NCBI RefSeq assembly: GCF_023824195.1
Contig: NZ_CP085442.1
Coordinates: 1,650,001 to 1,714,000 of the forward strand
Direction: 5' to 3'
Length of the DNA stretch: 64,000 bases
Origin: Priestia megaterium
GTDB lineage: Bacteria; Bacillota; Bacilli; Bacillales; Bacillaceae_H
Position numbers and translations under genes: made by a program. The notes beneath the pieces are model-generated. The model saw only the letters and a program-made list of their open reading frames with translations, did no database searches and was not told where the DNA came from. Shown here in pieces: positions 49,031-58,552 of the stretch (position 1 is the first letter of the stretch; every line of letters begins with the position of its first letter).

Positions 49031-50293
49031 ATGTTTGTTTATATAGTTCAACCTGGTGATACCCTGTCTTCAATAAGCAGTAGATATGATTATCCCATTG
49101 CGCAGCTTAGGAGGGTAAATGGGTTAGAAGAAACAAATATTGTTCCAGGTCAAGCCTTACTTATAGCTTCTTATGTATACACAGTTCAACCTGGTGATAC
49201 GATGAGGAGTATTGCTAAAAAAGCTTATGTATCCTTAGAACAATTAAAAAGAGCTAATCCTTCAGTCCATTATAATTATTTGCAGGTGGGAATGAAAATA
49301 AAAATTCCTAATATATCAGATTATATTGCAGGTACACTGGAGTATTATGCCGTTCGAAATCCAGAATTAGACCGCGATTTAATTACTGATTTTGCAACTT
49401 ATTCCTCGTCCATTTCTATCTTTGAATATCATTTTGGCAGCAATGGAGATATTATGAATGATTTAAACGACTTAGTAGCAATTGAAACGACTTGGAAAAA
49501 CCGAGTTACACCGTTAGTTACGATTACTAATCTAACTTCTGAAGGATTTAGTTCTGATCTTGCCCATCAAGTTTTAAATAATCCTCAGGCAAGAAACAAT
49601 CTTGTTAATAATATTTTTTATTTAGTATCTAGGAAAGGATACGGCGGGGTGAATATTGATTTTGAACGTGTAAAGGCCGAGGATAGAGATCTTTTTACAG
49701 GATTTTTACGTCAGCTGGGTGAACGTTTAAAACCTGCAGGATACGTGCTGACCATAGCGGTTCCAGCGAAGACAAGCGAAGATATTCCTTGGTTAAAAGG
49801 ATATGATTACGGGGGAATAGGTGCCGTTGTTAACTATATGTTCATTATGGCATATGATTGGCATCATGCAGGCAGCGAACCAGGGCCTGTTGTACCTATT
49901 ACTGAAGTAAAAAGAACAATAGAATTTGCGATAAAAAGTGTTCCGCGAAGAAAACTTATCATTGGAGTCCCTTTGTATGGATATAACTGGTCAATTCCTT
50001 ACAAGCCTGGTACTGTAGCATCTGCTATATCCAATCAAGATGCGATTAAAACAGCGATGAGATATCAGTCTCCCATCCAATATTCTAAGGAGTATAAATC
50101 CCCATTTTTTCAGTATAGAGATCAAGCGGGACAGATGCATGAAGTATGGTTTGAAGATGTAAGAAGCATGAGTGAAAAAATGGTGTTAGTTCGTAAATTT
50201 GGTTTGCAAGCAATAGGAGCTTGGCAATTAACACTTGGATTTACGCCAGGGCCTTGGCTTTTAAAGAAATTTTTCACTATTAGAACGGTATAA
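49031..50293 (+). CDS. LysM-GH18 spore cortex-lytic/peptidoglycan hydrolase (SleL/YaaH-like)
   Basis: Two LysM repeats bind peptidoglycan: residues 1-46 (VYIVQPGDTLSSIS) and 49-93 (VYTVQPGDTMRSIA). A GH18 barrel follows, with the catalytic motif GGVNIDFERV (Asp210, Glu212), MAYDWHHAGS and IGAWQLTLG. This matches SleL/YaaH/YdhD, N-acetylglucosaminidases of spore germination and cortex. There is no signal peptide, as in spore-layer proteins. SD AGGAGG. Confidence 0.93.
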   Translation: MFVYIVQPGDTLSSISSRYDYPIAQLRRVNGLEETNIVPGQALLIASYVYTVQPGDTMRSIAKKAYVSLEQLKRANPSVHYNYLQVGMKIKIPNISDYIAGTLEYYAVRNPELDRDLITDFATYSSSISIFEYHFGSNGDIMNDLNDLVAIETTWKNRVTPLVTITNLTSEGFSSDLAHQVLNNPQARNNLVNNIFYLVSRKGYGGVNIDFERVKAEDRDLFTGFLRQLGERLKPAGYVLTIAVPAKTSEDIPWLKGYDYGGIGAVVNYMFIMAYDWHHAGSEPGPVVPITEVKRTIEFAIKSVPRRKLIIGVPLYGYNWSIPYKPGTVASAISNQDAIKTAMRYQSPIQYSKEYKSPFFQYRDQAGQMHEVWFEDVRSMSEKMVLVRKFGLQAIGAWQLTLGFTPGPWLLKKFFTIRTV

Positions 50294-50412
50294 ATAGCAC
50301 TAGTTTTTATGGATCAATTTAGATATTTTTCAGTTAATAGTTATTTGATATATGTTGTTAACAATAAAAAAATTCTATTTATAGTAACTTATAAGAAGTT
50401 GGAGGTACTGCC

Positions 50413-50748
50413 ATGGCAAAAAGGATAGATGTCTCAATAAAGCAGCATCAATTAAAACTATATGATGGAGCTAAATTAGTAAAGACATATCCTATTGCTG
50501 TAGGAAAAATGATCACTCCAACTCCAACTGGAAAATTTAAAATCATTAATAAAGATACTACTCCTCCAGCTGTATTTGGCCCTTTATGGATGGGACTGTC
50601 AAAACCCACATATGGAATACACGGGACTAATGATCCAGCTTCTATTGGCAGAGATATGTCACATGGATGTGTCAGAATGGACAATGAAGATATTCTAGAA
50701 CTTTCCTCTGCAGTTCCCATTGGAACGCCGGTTTATATACATAAATAA
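50413..50748 (+). CDS. L,D-transpeptidase (YkuD domain only), 111 aa
   Basis: The YkuD catalytic motif is complete: [11 protein letters not shown] with His70, and SHGCVRM with His84, Cys86 and Arg88. At 111 aa it contains just the catalytic domain, whereas B. subtilis YkuD has an extra LysM. It lacks a signal peptide, typical of spore-associated YkuD enzymes. It makes 3-3 cross-links in peptidoglycan or attaches proteins. SD TTGGAGG. Placed 119 bp after the SleL-like gene. Confidence 0.9.
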   Translation: MAKRIDVSIKQHQLKLYDGAKLVKTYPIAVGKMITPTPTGKFKIINKDTTPPAVFGPLWMGLSKPTYGIHGTNDPASIGRDMSHGCVRMDNEDILELSSAVPIGTPVYIHK

Positions 50749-50852
50749 TAGTTTAAGAAGAGCACGACTGTTTACATGTAGCTAATTGTCGAGATCGAGG
50801 TTATCAAAGTTTATGTATATACTATACAATCATGGTTTTTTTGTGTAATAAC

Positions 50853-50884
50853 AAAAAAGTACCCCGATTAACAGAGGTACTTTT
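50853..50884 (-). terminator. Terminator for the aldolase-like gene
   Basis: AAAAGTACC and GGTACTTTTT pair around 12 nt; on the minus strand GGTACTTTTTT follows. It lies 12 bp past the stop. Confidence 0.75.
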
Positions 50885-50895
50885 AGCATTTTAAC

Positions 50896-51855
50896 TTATT
50901 TTGATGCTGGAGACGTAGTAACTTCTGGAGACGTTACTTTGTCATAAAAATCTACGAATTTGTCACGATCCTCGCTATCACGGTAAGCCATAGCAACACG
51001 TGGGTGTTCATTCAGTACACCAGAAATCATGTAAGGAATGATATAGCCCCACTCCCACTTTTGACGCATTTCAAGCATATGCTTTTCAATCACGCCAAGA
51101 ATCGGCTTCATCTCATAGCTTGGTTTTGGTATGTAGCTAACAAGTAGCTCTGTGTTACAGTTACCAGCTGCACGGCCCATACCATAAACAGATGAATCAA
51201 GGAATGTAACTCCATTGCGCATCGCAGTTAATGTATTAGCAAAAGCTAGCTGCATGTTGTTATGCGTATGAATCCCAAGCTGTTTGCTAGGAATCATGGC
51301 TTGGAACTTTTTTACTTGATGCTCAATATCCGCAGGATCTAGGCTTCCAAAGGAGTCAACGATATATACAACATCTACGGGGCTTTTCTTTACCATTTCA
51401 AATGCTTCAATAAGCTGATTTTCCGGTACGCTAGATAGTGCCATAATATTAAGTGAAGTCTCATACCCTAAATCGTGGAACATTTTTATAAGCTCTAAGC
51501 CTTTATCTACTTCGCGAATATAGCATGCCACTCGAATCATATCTAACATACTTTGTTCACGCGGTAGGATGTCATTCGGATCTACACGCCCAATATCTAC
51601 TAAGGCAGATAGCTTCGTGAACTTTTTCTCAGGGATAATTTCTTTGAGGAAGTTATCGTCAAGAAATCTCCATGGATTGGGCTCAGTTGCTTGAAGAAGC
51701 TTAGGTGAATTTTTATAACCAATCTCCATATATTCAACGCTGGCTGCGCTTAGGCCGTTATATAAGTCTTGCACAAATTCAACGCTAAAATCCCAATTAT
51801 TAATTAAACCTCCGTCACGAATGGTACAGTCTATAATTTTGCTATTATGTTCCAT
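50896..51855 (-). CDS. HMGL-like aldolase (DRE-TIM metallolyase), 319 aa
   Basis: A TIM-barrel of the HMGL/DmpG superfamily. The divalent-metal motif D-x-T-x-R-D-G is at DCTIRDGG (9-16), GIHTHNNMQLAFANT gives the metal-binding His pair, and GMGRAAGNCNTELL the substrate-loop. It would catalyse retro-aldol or Claisen-type cleavage of a 2-oxo or 4-hydroxy-2-oxo acid; the substrate is not known. The last ~12 residues are Ser/Thr-rich. It is transcribed alone. Confidence 0.85.
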   Translation of the reverse strand: MEHNSKIIDCTIRDGGLINNWDFSVEFVQDLYNGLSAASVEYMEIGYKNSPKLLQATEPNPWRFLDDNFLKEIIPEKKFTKLSALVDIGRVDPNDILPREQSMLDMIRVACYIREVDKGLELIKMFHDLGYETSLNIMALSSVPENQLIEAFEMVKKSPVDVVYIVDSFGSLDPADIEHQVKKFQAMIPSKQLGIHTHNNMQLAFANTLTAMRNGVTFLDSSVYGMGRAAGNCNTELLVSYIPKPSYEMKPILGVIEKHMLEMRQKWEWGYIIPYMISGVLNEHPRVAMAYRDSEDRDKFVDFYDKVTSPEVTTSPASK

Positions 51856-52331
51856 GGTGTTTATTTCCTCCTATGTATTCTATTTATATGAGTATTATTT
51901 TAAATTTTATCGCTTTTATGCTTTTAAGCACTAAACTCTCCTATTGTGTTTATACCATGACTGATTCAGAGGCGTCAATGTATTTTCTAAATGTGTCTCT
52001 GCTTTACTGTATTTCATGGGTAGGAGATGCTTTGGCTTTTCATCCGCTTGATGCTCTTAAAACAACATCAAGTTCAGCAGTACAACCCCTAGTATATACA
52101 AACCCAGCGCATCTTACATCACTACTTACTGCAATAAAGGTTGTTTTTAAGTGAAACTGTTTATTAGGGAGGCAACTACCATTAGTATCTAGGTTGTAGG
52201 TTTAGATTGCTTTATAATTAATCCATAAATTTGGGAAGAGGTTTAAAACATGAGAAACAAGAGACTTTTTTCACATTAACAGTTGTATAGGAAGTATTAG
52301 TTGTTGCTTAATCATTTCAATTCACTTGTCT
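51856..52331. other. Unresolved gap upstream of the aldolase gene
   Basis: In this 476-bp gap a 93-aa plus-strand frame (51873-52154) has no SD. The opposite strand has a start-less frame reading KTTFIAVSSDVRCAGFVYTR, then GCTAELDVVLRASSG, which looks more protein-like. Either may be a gene remnant; I assign neither. Confidence 0.35.
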
Positions 52332-53378
52332 TTACATCGTCCAAAATGTAAGGAACGATAAGAGTATAGAGGTAATAAACATCGCAATCAACGGCTTTAA
52401 TGCTTTTGTTCGAAGAGCCTTCATGCTTACATTTAACCCTAACCCGACCATAGCCATTGTTAAAAGAAAGGTAGTTAGAGTTGAAATATCATTCATGATC
52501 GTTTTAGGTATGATAAGGTGCTTACCAACGACATAACTCCCAAAAATACTCATGATTATAAAACCTATTAAAAACCAAGGGAATTCAATCTTCGTATCTT
52601 TTTCAATTTTTCCTGTTCGCTTCATCCAGTACATTAAGATAAAGCTTAATGGCACAAGTAAGAGCACTCTGCCTAACTTAGCCAATAGGCCAATAGCTAG
52701 GGCGTCGCGTCCAGCCGGTGCTGCAGCTAGAGCTACATGGGCAATTTCATGGAGGCCTACGCCTGACCAAATTCCATATTGAATATCCGTTAAATGTATA
52801 TAAGGTCTTAAAATGGTATATCCAATCGCAAATAGGGTCCCCACTAAAGCAATAACACCAGCTCCGATAGCTGTATCTTCTTCTTTTGCTTTTACAATTG
52901 GAGAAACAGCTGCAATAGCTGCTGCACCGCATATTCCTGTTCCTATCCCTAAAAGAAGGGATAAACCACTATCAGCCTTCATCCATTTGGCTAGAAAAAC
53001 CGTTAAAACAATCGCAAATACAGCCGTTCCCACATCGTGAAGTAACAATCCTAACCCATGATGAATAACAACATCAATATTAAGCTTTAGTCCATATAAA
53101 ACAATCGCATAGCGTAACAGCTTTTTAGAAGAAAACTCAATTCCAAATCTTATTTTTTCAGGGTACCCCCAAATTTGACGATAAATGACTGCTATTATAA
53201 TTGAACAGGCTAGTGGACCAATATGATCGAATCCCGGGACTTTCGCTAATCCATAAGCAAGTAAAGCAAAAAGAAAAGTAAAAGCAATTCCTCCAGCCCA
53301 TAAAGAAACATTAGATGACGTCTGGGCATTTGTTCGTGAGAATAGAGTCCGCTTTTGGGCTTTATTTATAGTTATCAT
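52332..53378 (-). CDS. YeiH/UPF0324 family putative sulfate exporter
   Basis: Ten or so TM helices, with LLLGIGTGICGAAAIAAVSP (the conserved 'GICGaSAI' motif), GVGLHEIAHVALAAAP and MVGLGLNVSMKALR, all diagnostic of the YeiH family. A role in exporting sulfate or related anions is suggested in the literature, weakly. ATG 53378 is 9 nt from GGAG; the longer TTG 53393 is within the SD region. Confidence 0.87.
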   Translation of the reverse strand: MITINKAQKRTLFSRTNAQTSSNVSLWAGGIAFTFLFALLAYGLAKVPGFDHIGPLACSIIIAVIYRQIWGYPEKIRFGIEFSSKKLLRYAIVLYGLKLNIDVVIHHGLGLLLHDVGTAVFAIVLTVFLAKWMKADSGLSLLLGIGTGICGAAAIAAVSPIVKAKEEDTAIGAGVIALVGTLFAIGYTILRPYIHLTDIQYGIWSGVGLHEIAHVALAAAPAGRDALAIGLLAKLGRVLLLVPLSFILMYWMKRTGKIEKDTKIEFPWFLIGFIIMSIFGSYVVGKHLIIPKTIMNDISTLTTFLLTMAMVGLGLNVSMKALRTKALKPLIAMFITSILLSFLTFWTM

Positions 53379-53511
53379 ACATTTCATCTCCAATATGAAT
53401 TCTTATCAAGCGCAGCTTCACACAAGAAGTGTATACTTTAACTATAAAAGACGGTTTATTATTAGTAAAATATAGATAAATCATGATTATAATTAAAAAT
53501 ATTAATGAACA

Positions 53512-53566
53512 ATACAAAAAAACAGCAATTTGATTTTCAGTGACTCTGAAGATCAACTTGCTGCTT
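53512..53566 (-). terminator. Terminator of the 21-aa peptide unit
   Basis: On the minus strand CAGCAAgTTGAT pairs with ATCAAaTTGCTG (one mismatch each) around 17 nt, then TTTTTTT. It directly follows the stop of a tiny ORF. Confidence 0.8.
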
Positions 53567-53632
53567 TTATTGGTTTTTATCCCTCAATACACCTTTTGAT
53601 ATCTGATTTAAAGGTTGTGTGTGTTGGTTCAT
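53567..53632 (-). CDS. Possible 21-residue peptide gene
   Basis: ATG 53632 has AAAGGAG at 7 nt, the ORF ends in TAA at 53567, and a strong terminator follows at once. The peptide is MNQHTQPLNQISKGVLRDKN plus Q, hydrophilic. An SD, short ORF and terminator in tight order make a credible minimal transcription unit. It could also be a leader peptide or sRNA with a chance ORF. Confidence 0.4.
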   Translation of the reverse strand: MNQHTQPLNQISKGVLRDKNQ

Positions 53633-53706
53633 GTTTTTTCTCCTTTACTTCATATCGGTTTTCTTACATTTTTTTAGAGTAATATTAAATTAGATTGCCT
53701 TTTTAG

Positions 53707-53722
53707 TTATCTAATTAGATAA
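53707..53722. promoter_or_regulatory. Perfect 16-bp palindrome
   Basis: TTATCTAATTAGATAA is self-complementary. It lies about 75 bp upstream of the 21-aa ORF, in its presumed promoter region. Confidence 0.5.
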
Positions 53723-53819
53723 AGAAAGGACAACTTTTGCTTAAGAGCGGCCACTATTTCTTTGCCTAATTTAGTGTAACAGAATAGTCTCCTTAGAATT
53801 GTCAAAATTAAAATAAGAT

Positions 53820-53860
53820 AAAAAGCAACCTCTGGTGATAGGGAGTTTGCTTTTTTATTT
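53820..53860. terminator. Stand-alone bidirectional terminator
   Basis: AAAAAGCAACCTC pairs with GGGAGTTTGCTTTTTT with minor mismatches. T runs exist on both strands. No gene reads directly into it, so it may end an unseen transcript. Confidence 0.65.
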
Positions 53861-53892
53861 GTTCACATAATCCGAATGTTCCTAAAATAAAA

Positions 53893-53958
53893 TAGACAAT
53901 ATATTGACTAAATTCTCAAAGTGTAATACTCTTATTTTAGACATTATATTGTCTAAAA
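53893..53958 (+). promoter_or_regulatory. MarR promoter flanked by two operators
   Basis: TTGACT (53904-53909), 17 nt, TACTCT (53927-53932) form a promoter. Two related dyads flank it: TAGACAATATATTGACTA (53893-53910) overlapping the -35, and a palindrome built on TTTTAGACA/TGTCTAAAA (53935-53958) over the transcription start and just before the SD. Autoregulation by the following MarR protein is very likely. Confidence 0.75.
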
Positions 53959-53970
53959 TGGAGGCTGAAT

Positions 53971-54540
53971 ATGGATATTTATAAAGAGCTTTTCTTAATG
54001 CAGCAAACTTACGCTACTTTATTTTCTCTGGCAAATAAAATCCAAGTAAAGGGTGATAAATCTCTTGAACTTTTAACATCAAGACAGCATATGGCGATGG
54101 TGGCAATTGCTCATTTACCTGAAGATGAAACAACATTGAATAATATCGCTAGAAAATTAGGAACCACAAAACAAAGCGTCAAACAGTTAATTACCATTAT
54201 GGAAAAGAAGGGTTATGTTGACGTAGTTCCTAGCAGTAAAGACAAGCGTGCAGTTAACGTAAAAATTACAAAAGCGGGAAAAGAGGCACTGCTTGTTGTC
54301 TCAGAAAAAGGAATTTTCTTTTTGGAAGAACTTTTTAAAAAGTTCTCAACTGAAGAGTTGGAAATAATGTGGAAGCTTTTAAAGAAACTTTATAGCTTTG
54401 ATGGGGAAGAACATGATGGATTTGAAGAAGAAGGCAACATCAAAATGGATGATGATCACAATGAATTACAGTTGAGAGTAATAAGGGAGCTTGAAAGTCG
54501 AAGAGTTCAAGCAATTGATAATATGAGAAAGAATATATAA
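53971..54540 (+). CDS. MarR family transcriptional regulator with C-terminal extension
   Basis: The MarR winged helix is clear: [40 protein letters not shown], then the wing [20 protein letters not shown]. At 189 aa it exceeds the usual ~145; residues ~150-189 form an acidic, then helical extension ([28 protein letters not shown]). SD TGGAGG. Likely controls itself and the serine hydrolase gene 85 bp downstream. Confidence 0.88.
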   Translation: MDIYKELFLMQQTYATLFSLANKIQVKGDKSLELLTSRQHMAMVAIAHLPEDETTLNNIARKLGTTKQSVKQLITIMEKKGYVDVVPSSKDKRAVNVKITKAGKEALLVVSEKGIFFLEELFKKFSTEELEIMWKLLKKLYSFDGEEHDGFEEEGNIKMDDDHNELQLRVIRELESRRVQAIDNMRKNI

Positions 54541-54625
54541 AACAACTCGATAGGCTAATCTAACTTAAAGCATATCGTAATCCTTTTGAAATTTTAAAAA
54601 TAAAGGATAAGGGAGAGCAATCATT

Positions 54626-55654
54626 ATGTTTGAAATCAGCGATGAAACATTACGGTTAATTAATAAAACCTGTAAAGGAAAAAAACACTTAAAATTAACC
54701 GTTGGCTACTTAAAGGACAATGATCCTGTTACAAAAACTTATAACGAAGGCGGTGAAATAGATTCATCAAAAAAACATCATTATGAAATTGGTTCTATTA
54801 CGAAAACTTTCACTGTATCGCTGCTCTCAAAGTATGTATCTGAAAACAAGCTGTCAATAAATGACTCTATACAAAAATACATAAAAGAAATTAAAGAAGA
54901 CACGTATTATCCCACATTGCTTCGCCTTGCTACTCACTCTTCTGGATATTCAGGAAGCTTACCTTTAAATACACAGGAATATTTTAAAATAATTTTAGGT
55001 TTGATTTTTGGCGGAAGTGATTTGAACAAAAATAATCCGCTGCATATGGATTTTAACAAAATGAAGATGCTAATCGAAAGTAATAAATTGAAAGAAGTAG
55101 ATTATTCATGGAAATATTCCAATTTCGGCATCTCACTTATTGGGTACGTGTTGGGAATGGTATCGGGCAGGGGATATTGGGATACTATGAATGACTTTTT
55201 TCATAATGAGCTTGGACTAAAGGATACTTGTTTAGGCAGCTCAAATAATAATCTACAGGGTTATGACCGCAAAAATAATAATTGTGGCAACTGGCAGTGG
55301 GACAAGGAAAATTTTATATCACCTGCCGGGGCGGTATCCTCAACCGCTGACGATTTACTTAAATACGCAAAAATAAATATGTATGAAGATAAACCATATC
55401 TTTCTTTTTGTCATAAAAAACACGGTGATGGAACAAAGAAGTTTGATATGGGTCTTGGATGGTTGCTTTTAAAGAAAAACAATAATGTAGTGTTGCACGG
55501 CGGTGGAACAGGATGCTTCAGCTCATTTTTAGGGATTGATAAAGAAAAGAAAGTTGCGTCCGTCGTTTTAGCTAATTATAGACTAGGTAGAAATAATGAT
55601 GAACATATAGGAATGTCTTTATTAGAAAGCCTGCAAAAGTCAAAAGATATATAA
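54626..55654 (+). CDS. Serine beta-lactamase-like hydrolase (class C/esterase family)
   Basis: The three active-site motifs of the beta-lactamase/PBP-like fold are present: Ser57-I-T-Lys60 (SITK), Tyr164-Ser-Asn (YSN) and HGGGTG (291-296) in place of KTG. No signal peptide is present, so it is a cytoplasmic esterase or peptidase rather than a secreted beta-lactamase. SD AAGGGAG. It lies in the MarR unit, and so is probably induced by whatever the MarR protein senses. Confidence 0.87.
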   Translation: MFEISDETLRLINKTCKGKKHLKLTVGYLKDNDPVTKTYNEGGEIDSSKKHHYEIGSITKTFTVSLLSKYVSENKLSINDSIQKYIKEIKEDTYYPTLLRLATHSSGYSGSLPLNTQEYFKIILGLIFGGSDLNKNNPLHMDFNKMKMLIESNKLKEVDYSWKYSNFGISLIGYVLGMVSGRGYWDTMNDFFHNELGLKDTCLGSSNNNLQGYDRKNNNCGNWQWDKENFISPAGAVSSTADDLLKYAKINMYEDKPYLSFCHKKHGDGTKKFDMGLGWLLLKKNNNVVLHGGGTGCFSSFLGIDKEKKVASVVLANYRLGRNNDEHIGMSLLESLQKSKDI

Positions 55655-55754
55655 GAATAGTCTACAAAAAAACGAAGAAAATTAGTCTATTACAGTTCAC
55701 CTTACCCCTTTAATTTCAATTAATTGAGAGATTATCATCAATATACCCAACTTC

Positions 55755-55782
55755 AAGAAGCATAGATTACGCTTCTTTTTTT
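55755..55782 (+). terminator. Rho-independent terminator
   Basis: AAGAAGC-(9 nt)-GCTTCTT followed by TTTTT. Confidence 0.8.
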
Positions 55783-55883
55783 GATGAAACCGTGCTATTA
55801 TCATTAAGGTTTGTGAAGAACAGAAGATTTTTGTTTTTATGTACATTCTTTTGGTATAGTGTTAGAAATAAGGAGTGGGTAGG

Positions 55884-56702
55884 TTGGTTTTTACTGAATT
55901 CTTCCAGCAGTTTCCCGTAAAGGTTTTAACGGTAGCGCTGCTGATTATACTTATTGTTTATTTTATCCGCAAATTTATTAAGCTCTTCTTTGACAAAACG
56001 AGCTTTTTAGATGAAAAACGAGAAGAGACGCTGATGCATTTTTCTAATCAGGTGACAAGGGTAGTAGGGCTGGCTTTTTTCTTTATTTATGTGCTTAGCC
56101 ATTTCTTTGACTTCGGAAAGATTCTCACTAGTTCTGTAGTGTTGGCCAGTGCCCTGGCGATAATCCTTCAGCATATCATCCGTGATTACATAATGGGACT
56201 GACTTACTTGTTTGAACGCCAGATCCATCACGGAGATTATGTTATTCTCAACGGGAATCGCCAAGGGAAAATAGAAGAAATTACTATGCGCTACTTGAAG
56301 ATTCGCCAGTATGATGGCTACCTCTATACAGTTTCATATAGCAACATTACGGAACTTCAGAACGGAACCCGAGGAAGACGCCGGGTAAATGAAAGTCTTA
56401 TTCTCAACTATAGGCAAAACCCGGACGATGCGTTCAAAGTATTGGAGCAAGTAGCCCAAACATGTAACGAGAAGTATGGTCAATATTTGTTGAAAGATGT
56501 GAATGGAATTCCTATAGAAAGTTTTCGATTCAATCAAATTACTGAATTGAACGTAGGTTTTAAAGGTCACCAATATTCGTTATCGGGGCTTGTGAAGGAA
56601 GCTGATTTTGTGGAAGCGAGCCAAAAGGTGAGATATGAACTCGCAATGGCTGCCTACAAAAATGACCTAATGATGGCTGAAAGCTTCGACACAAGCCATT
56701 GA
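55884..56702 (+). CDS. MscS family mechanosensitive channel
   Basis: TTG 55884 is 8 nt from AAGGAG; the GTG at 55875 lies against the SD. TM helices are at about 10-30, 60-78 and 85-110. The pore-lining TM3 (SVVLASALAIILQHIIRDYI) is followed by the MscS beta domain (GDYVILNGNRQGKIEEITMR) and a C-terminal alpha/beta domain. It should act as a tension-gated osmotic release valve, or a small-conductance channel. Confidence 0.85.
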   Translation: MVFTEFFQQFPVKVLTVALLIILIVYFIRKFIKLFFDKTSFLDEKREETLMHFSNQVTRVVGLAFFFIYVLSHFFDFGKILTSSVVLASALAIILQHIIRDYIMGLTYLFERQIHHGDYVILNGNRQGKIEEITMRYLKIRQYDGYLYTVSYSNITELQNGTRGRRRVNESLILNYRQNPDDAFKVLEQVAQTCNEKYGQYLLKDVNGIPIESFRFNQITELNVGFKGHQYSLSGLVKEADFVEASQKVRYELAMAAYKNDLMMAESFDTSH

Positions 56703-56740
56703 AAATAAAACTCGTACCTTGTTTATATATATTAAGATAC

Positions 56741-56778
56741 AAACACCCTTTTAATTTTTTAAAAGGGTGTTTGTGTTT
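56741..56778 (+). terminator. Rho-independent terminator
   Basis: AAACACCCTTTT pairs with AAAAGGGTGTTT around TAATTTTTT region; TGTTT follows. Confidence 0.85.
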
Positions 56779-56924
56779 CTAAAGATCTCTATAAATACTT
56801 CCCTGGTCCGAATTAATTATCTAATGCAGAATCAACAAAACAAATTATTAGTACATATAAATTCTTCTTCTAGTAACATGGTAAAATTAAGCAAAATACT
56901 AAAGAAGGTAGAGGGGGAGTAACT

Positions 56925-57686
56925 ATGTCACAAAAAGCTAGTTATACAAAAATTAACTCCGAAATGTGGGATGAATGGGCTTCAGCCGGGGGAGAATGGT
57001 CATTGGCTATTAATCATTAAGATTTTGTAAAGGCAACTGAAGGTAATTTTGATATCTACTTAACGCCTTGTAAACCTGTTCCATATAACTGGTTTATTCC
57101 ATTTAAAGAAGCAAAAATATTAGGACTTGCTAGCGGAGGAGGACAGCAATGCCCAGTATTTGCAGCACAGAATGCAGAAGTTACAGTGTTTGACTACTCT
57201 GATAAACAATTAGAATTAGAAAAAATGGTGTCCACTAGAGAAGGCTATAGTATTGATTTAGTTAAAGGAGATATGAGTAAGACATTTCCATTTGAAGATG
57301 AGACATTCGATATGATTTTTAATCCTGTATCAAACTGCTATATTCAAGATGTTGAACACGTTTGGCAAGAATGCTTTAGAGTTCTTAAAAAAGGTGGCGT
57401 TCTGCTATCTGGCTTTGCAAACCCTGCTCTTTATTTATTTGGAGAAGATGAGAAAGCATTACAAGTGGTTCATAAATTACCTTATGACGGAACTGAAAGT
57501 ATGGTAGAAAATGATGAAGAACTTATAAAGAATGGCGGTGTACAGTTTAGTCATTCTTTAGAAACTCAAATTGGGGGACAGCTAAAAGCTGGATTCACCT
57601 TACAAGATCTTTATGAAGATCATCACCACAAGGGGAAAATCACTGAATATATGCCTTGCTATTTGGCAACTAAATCTATTAAATAA
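56925..57686 (+). pseudogene. SAM methyltransferase gene interrupted by one stop codon
   Basis: ATG 56925 (SD AGGGGGAG) opens MSQKASYTKINSEMWDEWAS, then AGGEWSLAINH and a TAA at 57018-57020, where relatives have Glu (GAA) before DFVKATEGNFDIYLTPCKPV. The same frame continues intact to 57686 with the SAM motifs ILGLASGGGQQCPVFAAQNA, VTVFDYSDKQL and MIFNPVSNCYI. A single G-to-T change explains the break. The ORF from the internal ATG 57186 would lack the SAM loop and should be inactive. Confidence 0.85.
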
Positions 57687-57914
57687 TAGTTGGTTATCAT
57701 GTTGAATAAGCTACCTCAACTTTTTCTAAAAGAGGATCAAAAGGGGACAAGCAATCGATATAATGACAGAGCGGTTTCTTGTATAAGCTTAATGAATTAG
57801 TATTTGCAGCTGATGAATAATATAGCATGAAATTTGAGATACACAACTTTGTTCATTCCTATACCAGCGGAATAGATTAGAGGAATACATTTTAGAAAAG
57901 AGATTTCCACATAA

Positions 57915-57952
57915 ACATAAGACAATAGAAAAAACTTTCTATTGTCTTATGT
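57915..57952 (-). terminator. Perfect stem after merR
   Basis: ACATAAGACAATAGAAA pairs exactly with TTTCTATTGTCTTATGT around a 4-nt loop, immediately downstream of the minus-strand merR-family stop. Confidence 0.8.
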
Positions 57953-58356
57953 TAGGAGTTTGATTCTTCATTTGGATAAAGAACAAAATCATATAATTCG
58001 CCTCTTAACCGATCGTTATAAAATTCAATTTTACGATTTAAAATATCTAGGCTCTGTTGTAAAGTTTGTATCTCTTGCTGTACAAGGTGTTTGCGATTTT
58101 CAAGCAGATCTAGTCTCTCTTGGATTGTTTTATCACCTATTGCATGCCATTTAGTATATTGTTTCAACTCTGTTATTAACATACCTGAATCTTTTAAATG
58201 GAGAAGAAATTTCACCCATTCAATATCATCATCCGTATATCTTCGTAAATTATTCTCATCTCGTTTAGGTGTAAGTAACCCTTGTCTTTCATAATATCTT
58301 AGCGAACTTGCTGTTACACCAAGAATTTTTGCAAATTCTCCAATTGAATAAGCCAT
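57952..58356 (-). CDS. MerR family regulator (AdhR-like)
   Basis: ATG 58356 follows AAAGGTGG; the longer start at 58377 lacks spacing. The MerR DNA-binding domain is intact: YSIGEFAKILGVTASSLRYY, ERQGLLTPKRDENNLRRYTD. A dimerisation coiled coil follows (about 75-115). It has no Cys suitable for NmlR-type thiol sensing in the effector part. Together with the neighbouring operator it resembles AdhR, which senses aldehydes. It is divergent from the carboxymuconolactone decarboxylase-like gene. Confidence 0.88.
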   Translation of the reverse strand: MAYSIGEFAKILGVTASSLRYYERQGLLTPKRDENNLRRYTDDDIEWVKFLLHLKDSGMLITELKQYTKWHAIGDKTIQERLDLLENRKHLVQQEIQTLQQSLDILNRKIEFYNDRLRGELYDFVLYPNEESNS

Positions 58357-58552
58357 TGTATCCACCTTTTCTATCATTTATTTGTACTCATACCGAATGC
58401 TTAAAGTCAGTTATATATAATTGTATTTTCTTTAAAGTTTGTTTAGACAGGCTTTTTCTTTAGTATTGTCTCCTTATATCTATTAAATTTATCATTTAAA
58501 GTCGACTTCAAGTCAATGGTGAGTTTCTCATCAAAACATCGACATTTTTCTG

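Noticed and set aside
51873..52154. 93-aa plus-strand ORF in the aldolase leader
   Set aside because: No SD, no recognisable domain, and the opposite strand shows a more protein-like frame; left unassigned.
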